A stretch of 64,000 nt of DNA from Sulfurospirillum tamanense (lineage in GTDB: Bacteria > Campylobacterota > Campylobacteria > Campylobacterales > Campylobacteraceae), in contig NZ_JAFHKK010000011.1 in the NCBI RefSeq assembly GCF_016937535.1, forward strand, positions 1 through 64,000, in the 5' to 3' direction. The position numbers were made by a program, and so were the translations under genes. The notes under the pieces were generated by a model. The model saw nothing but the letters and a program-made list of their open reading frames with translations, did not search any database and had not been told where the DNA came from. Of the stretch, positions 26,334 through 34,249 are shown in pieces (the first letter of the stretch is position 1; the number at the start of each line of letters is the position of its first letter).

Positions 26334-28585
26334 GCCTCACCTTCTTTACCCAAGATTTCCACCTTGTGGCCTTCGCTTTGGACAGAACGGGGCACATTGT
26401 CGATGGGCGCGCCATCGTCTAGTAAGATTTCCAACACCTCTCCTTTTTGCATTTTAGAAAGGTCATTTTTGGTTTTGACAAAGTTCATGGGGCACGCCAC
26501 GCCTCGGTAATCTTTCTCCAACACAGCGCTAAAAGCCGCTTTGGGTGCTTCGGCTACATTAGGTGCTTGGGCTGTTTTTGCCCCCGCAAAATGAAATGTG
26601 TGATCCATGCGTTCGTAGAGTTTGAGCACTTCTTCGGCCAGTTCCACCGCGCGTTCATCCGCTTCGCCCTCTAGCAAAGTGCCAAAATAGGCGTTTAACA
26701 AGGTCGTCTCTATAAAGTGTTTTTTAAAAAGTTCCAAGGCGCGCACTTCGTCTCTAGCGTCTTCCCCGCGCGTCACGAGCAACATGCGCGCACTCAAAAA
26801 GCGGATGTTTTTGTAATCAGTACTGCCCTCTTTAAGTGCCGTTTGCAAGGCTTTTTTATCCGACTCAATCAAGTCGTACATTCCCGCACTACACTCACCC
26901 GTGCCTCGTCCTTTGAGAGAAAAGAGTTCTTCACAGTTGTAATCGAAGTAGGGATTTTTGTCTTTTTTAAAAGAAGGCACTTCTTGAAACTGCTCTAGAA
27001 TGGTTTCGAGTATTTTTGCGCCACCTGCTTGGGTCACCCACGCATGAAAACTCGCGTGTTGCTTCACGTGTTTGCGCCACTCTTCTAGCACAGCTTCCAC
27101 AAACGCAGGCACAAAAAAGGCCGCGACACTGCCGCACTTGATGGCAAACGCACTGCCAAGTCCTGTGATGCTTCCACCCGCGACCACGTTGTAGGCAGGG
27201 TACGAGTAGCCTTCGTTGCGCGCCACTTTTCCAAAAAACCCAAGGTCTGCCACAAGGTGTTTACCACAGCTATTGGGGCACCCTGAGAGGTGGATTTTAA
27301 ACCCATCAAGCTCACCATAACGTTCTTGCACTCCCGCAAGTCTTTCATGGATAGCTTCTACCGCGCCTCTGGGTCTAGCGATGCCAAGCTGGCACGTCGC
27401 CGCGCCCGTACACGCCACCATGTCCCCAAAAAGGGTGGGCAGTTTGGAATCAGGAGAGAGCAAGGTGATAACCTCGTGCAGGTTTAGCAATTGTTCGGGG
27501 GTGAGGTTGCGCACGTAGAGGTTTTGGTCGCTGTTAAAACGCACCACATCTTCACCTATTGCTTCGAGGGCATCGGCAAATTTGAGCGCATGTTCAAAGT
27601 GAATGTCTCCCAAATAAATAGGCACTTTACAGCCAAAAAGTCCTGCTTGTTTTTGGGAAAAGACATAGCGATTCCACCACGCTTCATGGGAAGCTGGAGG
27701 CGTAAATGGGATGAGTTTTTCAGGCACAGAAGGCGAAGAAACGAGGTCGATTTCCCACCCTCCCTTAGCTTTGACGTTGGCTAATTCTTCTTCCACATGG
27801 GCACGGAAGGACTCTTCGCCCAACTCTTCAATCAAAAAGCGCAAGCGTGCGGCGTGTTTGTTTTTGCGGTTGCCATGGCGGTCAAACACTTGCTTGATGG
27901 CTTGGGTGTAGAGGTGGATTTCCTTTTCAGGGATGAACTCCGCAAACAAACTCCCAAGGCGAGATTTGGCTCCCATGCCACCCGCCACATAGAGCGCAAA
28001 CCCGCACTGTCCGTCTTTGACTTTGGCGATGAAGCCCACGTCACTGATGGTCGCGTGCGCGCGGTCAGCCTCAGAACTGCTAAAGGCGATTTTGTACTTT
28101 CGGGGCAAGTTGTACGAGTCCGTGGAAGCGAGGATTTTTTCGCTCAGGGCCTTTACATGTAAAGAAAGGTCAAAGGCTTCATCCTGCGCGATGCCCGCCA
28201 ACGGGTCAGCGGTGATGTTGCGCACCGTGTTTCCCCCGCCGCCACGTCCGGTGAGCCCCACTTCGTGCAAGGCACTCATGATGTCGATGATGGAGGTGAT
28301 GTTCACATTGTGCAACTGCACGCCGCCGCGCGTGGTGATGTGCAAGTGCTCGTGGGCGTATTCTTTGGCAAGGAGGGCCACTTGGCGCAACTGCGCGGGG
28401 GTGATTTTCCCGCCAGGAAGCTTGATGCGCACCATGTACGTGTCTGCCTCGCGCTGTTCGTACACGCCAAAAGGCACGCGCATGGTTTTAAAGGCTAGCG
28501 CGTCCAAATCACCGCGCAAATAGGCGGCATGTTGTTCTTTAAATCTCGCAAAATCCTCATGGATTTGGTGTGGAAAATGGCTCAT
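26306..28585 (-). CDS. Siroheme sulfite/nitrite reductase fused to a TusA-like sulfur-transfer domain
   Basis: 759 residues. The first 550 are a NirA/CysI-type reductase with the 4Fe-4S/siroheme ligands in CTGAATCQLG (Cx5C) and SGCPNSCGKH (Cx3C). A helical linker of about 130 residues follows. The last 70 are a TusA-like domain (YRGVACPMNFVKTK) whose Cys could take up the sulfur product; the usual CPxP is CPMN. Context (cysDNH, cysG, sulfur carrier genes) points to assimilatory sulfite reduction with direct hand-over of sulfide. The fusion is unusual. The start overlaps the stop of the JAMM gene by four bases. Confidence 0.88.
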   Translation of the reverse strand: MSHFPHQIHEDFARFKEQHAAYLRGDLDALAFKTMRVPFGVYEQREADTYMVRIKLPGGKITPAQLRQVALLAKEYAHEHLHITTRGGVQLHNVNITSIIDIMSALHEVGLTGRGGGGNTVRNITADPLAGIAQDEAFDLSLHVKALSEKILASTDSYNLPRKYKIAFSSSEADRAHATISDVGFIAKVKDGQCGFALYVAGGMGAKSRLGSLFAEFIPEKEIHLYTQAIKQVFDRHGNRKNKHAARLRFLIEELGEESFRAHVEEELANVKAKGGWEIDLVSSPSVPEKLIPFTPPASHEAWWNRYVFSQKQAGLFGCKVPIYLGDIHFEHALKFADALEAIGEDVVRFNSDQNLYVRNLTPEQLLNLHEVITLLSPDSKLPTLFGDMVACTGAATCQLGIARPRGAVEAIHERLAGVQERYGELDGFKIHLSGCPNSCGKHLVADLGFFGKVARNEGYSYPAYNVVAGGSITGLGSAFAIKCGSVAAFFVPAFVEAVLEEWRKHVKQHASFHAWVTQAGGAKILETILEQFQEVPSFKKDKNPYFDYNCEELFSLKGRGTGECSAGMYDLIESDKKALQTALKEGSTDYKNIRFLSARMLLVTRGEDARDEVRALELFKKHFIETTLLNAYFGTLLEGEADERAVELAEEVLKLYERMDHTFHFAGAKTAQAPNVAEAPKAAFSAVLEKDYRGVACPMNFVKTKNDLSKMQKGEVLEILLDDGAPIDNVPRSVQSEGHKVEILGKEGEAWRVRIIKA

Positions 28586-28980
28586 GGTACTACCTTTATC
28601 GTTTCGGGAGTAACCTCCCCTTTGACGATGCGAAAGGATTTCACATCGGGTTTTTCCCCCGCAAGGGAGACAATGACATAACTCACATTCGGGTCATAGG
28701 CAAGTTTAATGTCCTCTTGTGAGGGACGCGCAGGCGTGTTTGGGTGGGAATGGTACACACCCATAAGCGTTAACCCCTCAGCCTTCACGCGGTTGTACGC
28801 ATTAAATTGTTCTTGAGGGTCGAAGGTGTAATGCTCAGGGCTGGCGTCCACATTGGTCATGGGAAGCGCGTACACCACTTCGCCCGTTTTTCCTACCAAA
28901 TACCCGCACGCTTCGTTGGGCAAATCCCGCTGGGCGTGGGTTTGGATGGCTTCAAAGGCCGCTTTAGGGAAAATAATCAT
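28582..28980 (-). CDS. hcyD: JAMM/Mov34 metalloprotease maturing the sulfur carrier (HcyD-like)
   Basis: 132 residues from the ATG at 28980, which overlaps the E1-like gene stop. A zinc JAMM motif is complete: Glu in LPNEACGYL, then YHSHPNTPARPSQED. Family members such as Mec remove residues from the C-terminus of ubiquitin-like sulfur carriers. The carrier encoded two genes upstream ends in Gly-Gly-Gly-Ala, so removal of the last Ala to expose the diglycine is the likely reaction, as reported for the Wolinella system. Gene symbol is by that analogy. Confidence 0.88.
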   Translation of the reverse strand: MIIFPKAAFEAIQTHAQRDLPNEACGYLVGKTGEVVYALPMTNVDASPEHYTFDPQEQFNAYNRVKAEGLTLMGVYHSHPNTPARPSQEDIKLAYDPNVSYVIVSLAGEKPDVKSFRIVKGEVTPETIKVVP

Positions 28981-29783
28981 CGCTTCATCTCGCAGACCAC
29001 GGCTTCGTAGTCGCGCACATGGGTGATGCCCGTCCCGCCGCACACGCGGCACGCGGGGTTTTTGGCAAGGTTAATGGTGCGAAACTGCATGGTTTTCGCA
29101 TCAAAACTGAGCAACTTGTTGTGCAACAATTCGCCCACGCCTGTGATGTATTTGAGCGCTTCGGTGGCTTGAATGGTGCCTAACATCCCCGCTACGGCGC
29201 CCAAAATCCCCGCACTCGAACACGTGGGCACGGCGTTTGCAGGTGGAGGGGCGTCAAACACACACGCATAGCACGCACTTTCATGGGGCGCGATGGTCAT
29301 GGTCTGACCCCCAAAGCGCAAAATCCCCCCGTGAGAGTAGGGTTTTTTAGCCAATACACACGCGTCGTTGATGAGAAATTTGGCGGAAAAATTATCCGTC
29401 CCATCGATGATAAAATCGTATTTGCTCACCAGCTCCACGATGTTTGATGCATCCACCATCCTCTGGTACGTTTCTACATGTACATGGGGATTAATGGCCT
29501 CGATTTTACGCTTTGCTGAAAGGACTTTAGGGGTGCCAATCTCCGCAGTGGTGTGGATGACTTGGCGTTGCAAGTTGCTTAAATCCACCACATCTCCATC
29601 TACAAGACCGATGCGCCCAACCCCCGCAGCCGCCAAATACAGGGCAATAGGCGAACCAAGACCACCCGCACCGATGATGAGCACGCTTGCGTCCATAATC
29701 TTCTCTTGCCCTTCGATGCCCACATCTTGAAGCAAGATATGCCGCGAATACCGCTCTAGTTCCTCATCACTAAACGCTCTCAT
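28977..29783 (-). CDS. hcyF: E1-like adenylyltransferase for the sulfur carrier (ThiF/MoeB family, HcyF-like)
   Basis: 268 residues with ATP-binding GAGGLGSP, RHILLQDVGIEGQ at the N-terminus and two zinc CxxC pairs (CYACVF and CRVCGG). It adenylates the carrier's C-terminal Gly so that sulfide can replace AMP and form the thiocarboxylate. A Cys in PTCSSAG may be the active thiol. Overlaps both neighbours by four bases, which ties it to the small carrier (HcyS) and the protease. It could in principle serve thiamine or molybdopterin synthesis, but the neighbours favour methionine. Confidence 0.9.
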   Translation of the reverse strand: MRAFSDEELERYSRHILLQDVGIEGQEKIMDASVLIIGAGGLGSPIALYLAAAGVGRIGLVDGDVVDLSNLQRQVIHTTAEIGTPKVLSAKRKIEAINPHVHVETYQRMVDASNIVELVSKYDFIIDGTDNFSAKFLINDACVLAKKPYSHGGILRFGGQTMTIAPHESACYACVFDAPPPANAVPTCSSAGILGAVAGMLGTIQATEALKYITGVGELLHNKLLSFDAKTMQFRTINLAKNPACRVCGGTGITHVRDYEAVVCEMKR

Positions 29784-29986
29784 GCGCCCCCTCCCATGAA
29801 GTATAAAAAGTGAATGGTATCATTTTCTTGTATCAAGGTGGAAGCGTAGGCATCTTGACGAATAAATACGCCATTAATCTGCACAGAAACCGTCTCAGGC
29901 ATCTCCACGTTTTCCACCTTTAAAAGCTCAACAAGGGTTAACCCCTCGGGAACCGTTTTTGTTTCTTCATTGATAATCACGTTCAT
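29780..29986 (-). CDS. hcyS: Ubiquitin-like sulfur carrier protein ending GGGA (HcyS-like)
   Basis: 68 residues from the ATG at 29986 (AGGATAACG before it). ThiS/MoaD beta-grasp features: NVIINEETKTVPEGLTL, VSVQINGVFIR and the C-terminal FLYFMGGGA. ThiS-type proteins must end in Gly-Gly; the extra Ala calls for a trimming protease, and a JAMM protease gene lies two genes on. The thiocarboxylate form would deliver sulfur to MetY. 122 bases with several hairpins separate it from cysN. Confidence 0.9.
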   Translation of the reverse strand: MNVIINEETKTVPEGLTLVELLKVENVEMPETVSVQINGVFIRQDAYASTLIQENDTIHFLYFMGGGA

Positions 29987-30047
29987 CGTTATCCTTTTCA
30001 TGTTTTTTAATACGCTTTTGAAGTAAAGCTCCAAAAGCTACGCTAAC

Positions 30048-30109
30048 GCTGAGTTCTCTTCAGCAGAGGGCTCGCGCACCCTTGGTGCTTTGCCTTCTTA
30101 CAAGAAGGC
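30048..30109. other. Hairpin-rich spacer between cysN and hcyS
   Basis: Three stem-loops stand in a row: 30048-30064 (GCTGA/TCAGC), 30076-30088 (GCACC/GGTGC, loop CTT) and 30092-30109 (GCCTTCTT/AAGAAGGC, loop AC), the last directly after the cysN stop on the minus strand. A weaker pairing of ACGCTTTTG with CAAAAGCTACGC lies at 30012-30043. No T run follows. It could trim or stabilise the mRNA between the sulfate-activation and carrier genes. It is not a copy of the repeat at 24941 or 32456. Confidence 0.55.
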
Positions 30110-31524
30110 TATATCGTAAAGTCTTCACGCACGCTCACGTCTTTGGCTTCCCAGTGGGGGAAATGTTTGCGCACAAAAAGGTTTAAATCTTTTTCAAACT
30201 CACTCACCGCATGGGCTTGTTTGGCCTCTTTGGCTTTGCCCACAATCATCCCCACACCCACCGTTTTATTGGTGTAACGCTCGATGAGAATGAACCGTCC
30301 CGTGTTGCGGTTGGCTTCATAAGTGTCGCACAACACACTGGAGGAGAGCACCACTTTTGCCTTGCCGATGTCATTGAGTCCCAAAGTTTGGGCGGGGTGT
30401 TCTTCTTGGGTGTTGACGTCTTTGCGAAAGAGCACCTCTTCCACAAACCCATCCACCGTTTTAGCGTTCATCTTAAGCGCATAGGGCATCCCAAGGCGCA
30501 AGGGCGCGTCGCTCATCCACACCAAAGTCGCTTCAAATGCCGCACACACATCTGGCACGTCGTGGGCATGCACAAACACATCGCCCCGACTCACATCGAT
30601 TTCATCTTCTAGTGTCAACGTCACCGCCATGGGCGCATTGGCACTCTCTTGCTCCCCATCATAGGTCACGATAGAAGCGATTTTAGAGGTTTGGTTTGAG
30701 GGCAACACGCGCACGGAGTCTCCCACGCGCACTGTGCCACTGGCTACCGAACCGCTAAAGCCCCGAAAGTTCAAATGGGGGCGATTCACCCACTGCACAG
30801 GAAAACGAAACGGCGCTTCGGCTTCTTGTGCTTCGGGGACGGTTTCCAGGGTTTCAAGCAAGCTCTCTCCCTCGTACCATGGCATGGCAGGGCTTTTGGA
30901 GGCCACATTGTCCCCCTCAAGGGCACTTAAGGGGATGAACACCACATCTTTGATGCCAATCTCTCCCGCAAAGTGCAAATACTCCGCTTTAATGCGCTCA
31001 AATACCTCTTGCGCGTACCCCACCAAGTCCATCTTATTGATAGCCACGATGGTGTGGGTGATGCCAAGTAAGCGCGTGATGTAGGAGTGGCGCCGCGTTT
31101 GGGTTTGGATGCCGTGCCGCGCGTCGATGAGGATAATCGCCGCGTCGGCGGTGCTAGCACCCGTGGCCATGTTGCGCGTGTATTGCTCATGACCAGGCGT
31201 ATCGGCGATGATAAATTTGCGCTTATCGGTCGTAAAGTAACGGTATGCCACGTCGATGGTAATGCCCTGTTCGCGCTCGCTTTGAAGCCCATCCACAAGA
31301 AGCGCCAAATCCACCCGCTCGCCTGTGGTGCCCACTTTTTTACTCTCTTTAGTGATGGCCTCTAACTGGTCTTCAAAAATCATCTTCGTATCGTGCAACA
31401 ACCGCCCAATGAGCGTGCTTTTGCCATCATCCACGCTCCCGCAGGTGATGAAACGCAACATCGCCTTGTTCTCGTGGGTTTTTAAGTACCCCAAAATATC
31501 GCTCTGTATCTGTGGTGTGTGCAT
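30109..31524 (-). CDS. cysN: Sulfate adenylyltransferase large (GTPase) subunit
   Basis: 471 residues. GTPase domain with P-loop GSVDDGKST, switch DTPGHEQYTRNM and NKMD; then two beta-barrel domains (VRVGDSVRVLPS). With CysD it makes APS from sulfate and ATP using GTP hydrolysis. There is no APS kinase (CysC) domain at the C-terminus, which fits the APS-reductase type of CysH encoded upstream. It lies one base after the cysD stop. Confidence 0.95.
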   Translation of the reverse strand: MHTPQIQSDILGYLKTHENKAMLRFITCGSVDDGKSTLIGRLLHDTKMIFEDQLEAITKESKKVGTTGERVDLALLVDGLQSEREQGITIDVAYRYFTTDKRKFIIADTPGHEQYTRNMATGASTADAAIILIDARHGIQTQTRRHSYITRLLGITHTIVAINKMDLVGYAQEVFERIKAEYLHFAGEIGIKDVVFIPLSALEGDNVASKSPAMPWYEGESLLETLETVPEAQEAEAPFRFPVQWVNRPHLNFRGFSGSVASGTVRVGDSVRVLPSNQTSKIASIVTYDGEQESANAPMAVTLTLEDEIDVSRGDVFVHAHDVPDVCAAFEATLVWMSDAPLRLGMPYALKMNAKTVDGFVEEVLFRKDVNTQEEHPAQTLGLNDIGKAKVVLSSSVLCDTYEANRNTGRFILIERYTNKTVGVGMIVGKAKEAKQAHAVSEFEKDLNLFVRKHFPHWEAKDVSVREDFTI

Positions 31525-31525
31525 C

Positions 31526-32434
31526 TTAAAAATACCCCTCTTGTTTCTTTTTTTCCATCGACCCCGACTGATCTGCGTCGATGAGCCTGCCTTGGCGTTC
31601 GCTGGTTTTAGTCAGCAGCATCTCTTGGATGATGTCTGGCAAAGTGTCTGCCGTTGAACTTACTGCGCCCGTGAGTGGGTAACACCCAAGGGTGCGAAAC
31701 CGCACGCTCTCATACCGTACCAATTCGCCCTCACGCAAAGGCACGCGGTCGTCATCCACCATGATTTTCATGCCATCACGCTCGATGATGGGCCGTTTTT
31801 TCGCAAAATACAAAGGCACGATGGGGATATTTTCCAGAAAAATATATTGCCAAATATCAAGCTCCGTCCAGTTAGAAAGAGGGAAAATCCGCATGCTTTC
31901 CCCTTGGTTGACCCGCGCGTTGTAGAGGTTCCACAATTCAGGGCGTTGATTTTTAGGGTCCCAACGGTGAAAGGCGTCCCGAAAGGAAAAAATGCGCTCT
32001 TTGGCACGGCTTTTTTCTTCATCGCGGCGCGCCCCACCAAAGACCGCGTCAAATTTGTACTGGTTTAACGCTTGTTTGAGTCCTTCGGTTTTCATGATGT
32101 CTGTGTGGATTTTGCTCCCGTGACTAAAGGGCCCAACCCCTTGGCGTACACCCTCTTGGTTGACGTGTACCAACAGTTCCAATCCAAGCTCTTTGATGCG
32201 CGTATCCCGAAAGGAAATCATCTCTTTAAACTTCCATGTGGTGTCTACATGTAAGAGTGGAAAAGGCGGTTTTGAAGGGTAAAAGGCCTTTAGCGCCAAG
32301 TGCAACATCACCGAACTGTCTTTGCCAATGCTATACAACATGGCGGGATTATCAAACTCCCCCACCACTTCGCGCATGATGTGAATAGACTCGGCTTCGA
32401 GTTTTTTCAGGTGACTTAACCGATGTTTTTCCAT
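31526..32434 (-). CDS. cysD: Sulfate adenylyltransferase small subunit
   Basis: 302 residues from the ATG at 32434 (GGGA before it); a start at 32461 lies in the repeat region and has no site. PP-loop-type [11 protein letters not shown], then [11 protein letters not shown] and the [19 protein letters not shown] segment are typical of CysD. It acts with CysN to activate sulfate. Copy 2 of the structured repeat occupies the gap to cysH. Confidence 0.95.
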   Translation of the reverse strand: MEKHRLSHLKKLEAESIHIMREVVGEFDNPAMLYSIGKDSSVMLHLALKAFYPSKPPFPLLHVDTTWKFKEMISFRDTRIKELGLELLVHVNQEGVRQGVGPFSHGSKIHTDIMKTEGLKQALNQYKFDAVFGGARRDEEKSRAKERIFSFRDAFHRWDPKNQRPELWNLYNARVNQGESMRIFPLSNWTELDIWQYIFLENIPIVPLYFAKKRPIIERDGMKIMVDDDRVPLREGELVRYESVRFRTLGCYPLTGAVSSTADTLPDIIQEMLLTKTSERQGRLIDADQSGSMEKKKQEGYF

Positions 32435-32455
32435 ACGTTCCCTTTTCAATGTGAA

Positions 32456-32585
32456 TACCAAGTGGTGGCACCCATTCGCTCATTCTCGGTTTGCCGTCCT
32501 GGCAAACCTCCGAGGGTTCTCAGACAGCGTTCTCCTGAACGCTTTGTGTCCTCGAAAATCCGCTCATGAGCACCACCACTTGGTA
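32456..32585 (-). repeat. Structured repeat copy 2 (multi-hairpin, RNA-like)
   Basis: Same element as at 24941-25075 but in the opposite orientation, here sense to the operon. The outer stem is 13 bases (TACCAAGTGGTGG at 32456-32468 with 32573-32585), unrelated in sequence to that of copy 1 but also paired. On the minus strand the inner part again has GAGCGGATTTTC, hairpin 1 (AGCGTTC/GAACGCT, loop AGGA), hairpin 2 (CTGAG/CTCGG with a G-U pair), hairpin 3 (GGTTTGCC/GGCAAACC, loop AGGAC) and GAGAATGAGCGAATG. It fills the whole gap between cysH and cysD. Confidence 0.8.
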
Positions 32586-32586
32586 C

Positions 32587-33288
32587 CTATTTTGCGTGTA
32601 ATCCACACTCTTTATGTTCAGGATTTTCCCACCACCATCTGCCACTACGCACGTCTTCGCCCTCCTTAACCGCACGGGTACAAGGCGCACATCCGATGCT
32701 TGGGTACCCTTTGGCGTGCAAGGCGTTCACTGGCACGTTGTGGGTGCGCACGTATTCCCACACTTCTTCTTCGCTCCACTCGATGAGCGGATTGAGCTTC
32801 ACAAGGCCATTGGCCTCGTCCCATTCGATGCATTCCATCTTCTCCCTTGTGACCGACTGGGCGCGGCGAAGGCCCGTCATCCACACCTCAAGCCCCGCAA
32901 GGGCGCGTTTTAGCGGTTCGATTTTACGCACATAGCAACAGGCCTTACGCTCTTTAATGGACGCGTAAAAGCTAAACATCCCTTTTTCACTCACCAAAGG
33001 CTCTACCAACTCGGCTTTGGGAAAAAACACTTCTAGGGGTTTGCCATAATAGGTGCGTGTTTTTTCCAAAAGCGCGTAGGTTTCAGCGGGAAGTCGGCCT
33101 GTGTCGAGGGTGAAAATGCGTGGATTGGGATGGGTCTTGTACAACAAATCACTCAACACCTGGTCTTCCACGCCCAAAGAAGAGGCAAAAGCAATCTTTA
33201 CATGTAAGGTATTTAAAAAGTAGTCCAACACCTCTTGGGTGGTTTTTCCTTGGGTTGCCTCGCGCCAAATGACGATTTTATCTTTCAT
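32587..33288 (-). CDS. cysH: Assimilatory APS reductase (CysH family, 4Fe-4S type)
   Basis: 233 residues. Reduces adenosine 5'-phosphosulfate to sulfite. Two Cys pairs (KACCYVRK and SIGCAPCTR) mark the iron-sulfur APS reductases as opposed to PAPS reductases, and ECGLH near the C-terminus carries the catalytic Cys. SSLGVEDQVLSDL is the PP-loop-like region. It begins the enzymatic part of the operon after a small membrane-protein gene. One TTACATGTAA (33198) encodes part of HVKIA. Confidence 0.94.
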   Translation of the reverse strand: MKDKIVIWREATQGKTTQEVLDYFLNTLHVKIAFASSLGVEDQVLSDLLYKTHPNPRIFTLDTGRLPAETYALLEKTRTYYGKPLEVFFPKAELVEPLVSEKGMFSFYASIKERKACCYVRKIEPLKRALAGLEVWMTGLRRAQSVTREKMECIEWDEANGLVKLNPLIEWSEEEVWEYVRTHNVPVNALHAKGYPSIGCAPCTRAVKEGEDVRSGRWWWENPEHKECGLHAK

Positions 33289-33297
33289 GGTTTTCCT

Positions 33298-33522
33298 TTA
33301 GATGTGGTATTCGGCTTCGGGCTTGGCCTTGCCAAAACTGATGCGATTCCACACCCGCTCATGGCCGTAGTACAAAAAGGTTTTGGTTACTAATTCAAAA
33401 ACCCCGATAGACACCGCTGCTGTCGCACTTCCTGTAACAAGCCAACTGATAAGAATGGTATCTAGCGTGCCTGTGGCGCGCCATGAGATGGCTTTGGCGA
33501 TACTACGTTTGTGCTGCTCCAT
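33298..33522 (-). CDS. DUF2061 small membrane protein
   Basis: 74 residues with one or two membrane segments (LDTILISWLVTGSATAAVSIGVFELVTKTFLYYGHERVW), the DUF2061 pattern. The ending HERVWNRISFG is conserved in such proteins. DUF2061 genes are often next to sulfate assimilation genes; it lies nine bases before cysH and is the first gene of the operon. Role unknown; help in sulfate entry is a guess from position only. Confidence 0.8.
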   Translation of the reverse strand: MEQHKRSIAKAISWRATGTLDTILISWLVTGSATAAVSIGVFELVTKTFLYYGHERVWNRISFGKAKPEAEYHI

Positions 33523-33669
33523 GAAAGTCCTTGGGATAATTTGGCGAAATAATACCTCAGCTTTGCTTTTTTGTCAAGTTTTCTTATTGATTTAGTCAAG
33601 TATAAACTCTCTTGACTTACATGTAAGGCTTTTTTCGGTACCCTTAGGGCTTCAAAACAGGAGAAACCC

Positions 33670-34239
33670 ATGCCCACTCGCGAGGAAGCATTTGCCTTAC
33701 TTTCTGCTTACAATGGGGACGCGCTTGTCACCCACGGTTTGGCTGTTGAAGCGGCTATGCGCCACTTTGCTACACTGTTTGGCGAAGACCCCGAGTACTG
33801 GGGAATGGTAGGATTGTTGCATGACTTGGATTATGAGCAATTTCCCGAGCAGCACTGCTACAAAACCCAAGAAATCTTGCGAGAAAAGGGGTATGAGGAG
33901 GCGTTTATTCGCGCTGTCATGTCCCACGGTTGGGGCCTTTGCACCGACGTTGAGCCGTTAAGCAAACTGGAAAAAACCCTTTACGGGGTAGATGAGCTTA
34001 CAGGCCTTGTCATTGCCTGTGCCCTTGTGCGTCCCTCCCGCTCGTTGCAAGATTTGGAAGTCAAATCTGTAAAGAAAAAGTTCAAACAAGCCTCTTTTGC
34101 CGCAGGGGCCAACCGTGAGGTTATCCAAAAAGGTGCGGCCATGCTTGACATGGAACTTGATATGCTGATTCACGAAGTGATTGTGGCCTTACGGCCGATT
34201 GAGGCACGTTTGGGCCTTGGTCAACCATCTTACATGTAA
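33670..34239 (+). CDS. HD-domain phosphohydrolase family protein
   Basis: 189 residues with an HD fold: His in VTHGLAVEAAM, the HD pair in VGLLHDLDYEQFPEQH, and His/Asp farther on (VMSHGWGLCTD and VDELTGL). Such proteins are metal-dependent phosphohydrolases, often on nucleotides; the substrate is not evident. The last codons and stop (Tyr-Met-stop) are read from the palindrome at 34230-34239. Ten bases later a GTG starts the acyl-CoA synthetase gene, so the two are probably one transcript. Confidence 0.82.
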   Translation: MPTREEAFALLSAYNGDALVTHGLAVEAAMRHFATLFGEDPEYWGMVGLLHDLDYEQFPEQHCYKTQEILREKGYEEAFIRAVMSHGWGLCTDVEPLSKLEKTLYGVDELTGLVIACALVRPSRSLQDLEVKSVKKKFKQASFAAGANREVIQKGAAMLDMELDMLIHEVIVALRPIEARLGLGQPSYM

Positions 34240-34249
34240 AGGAAATCTT

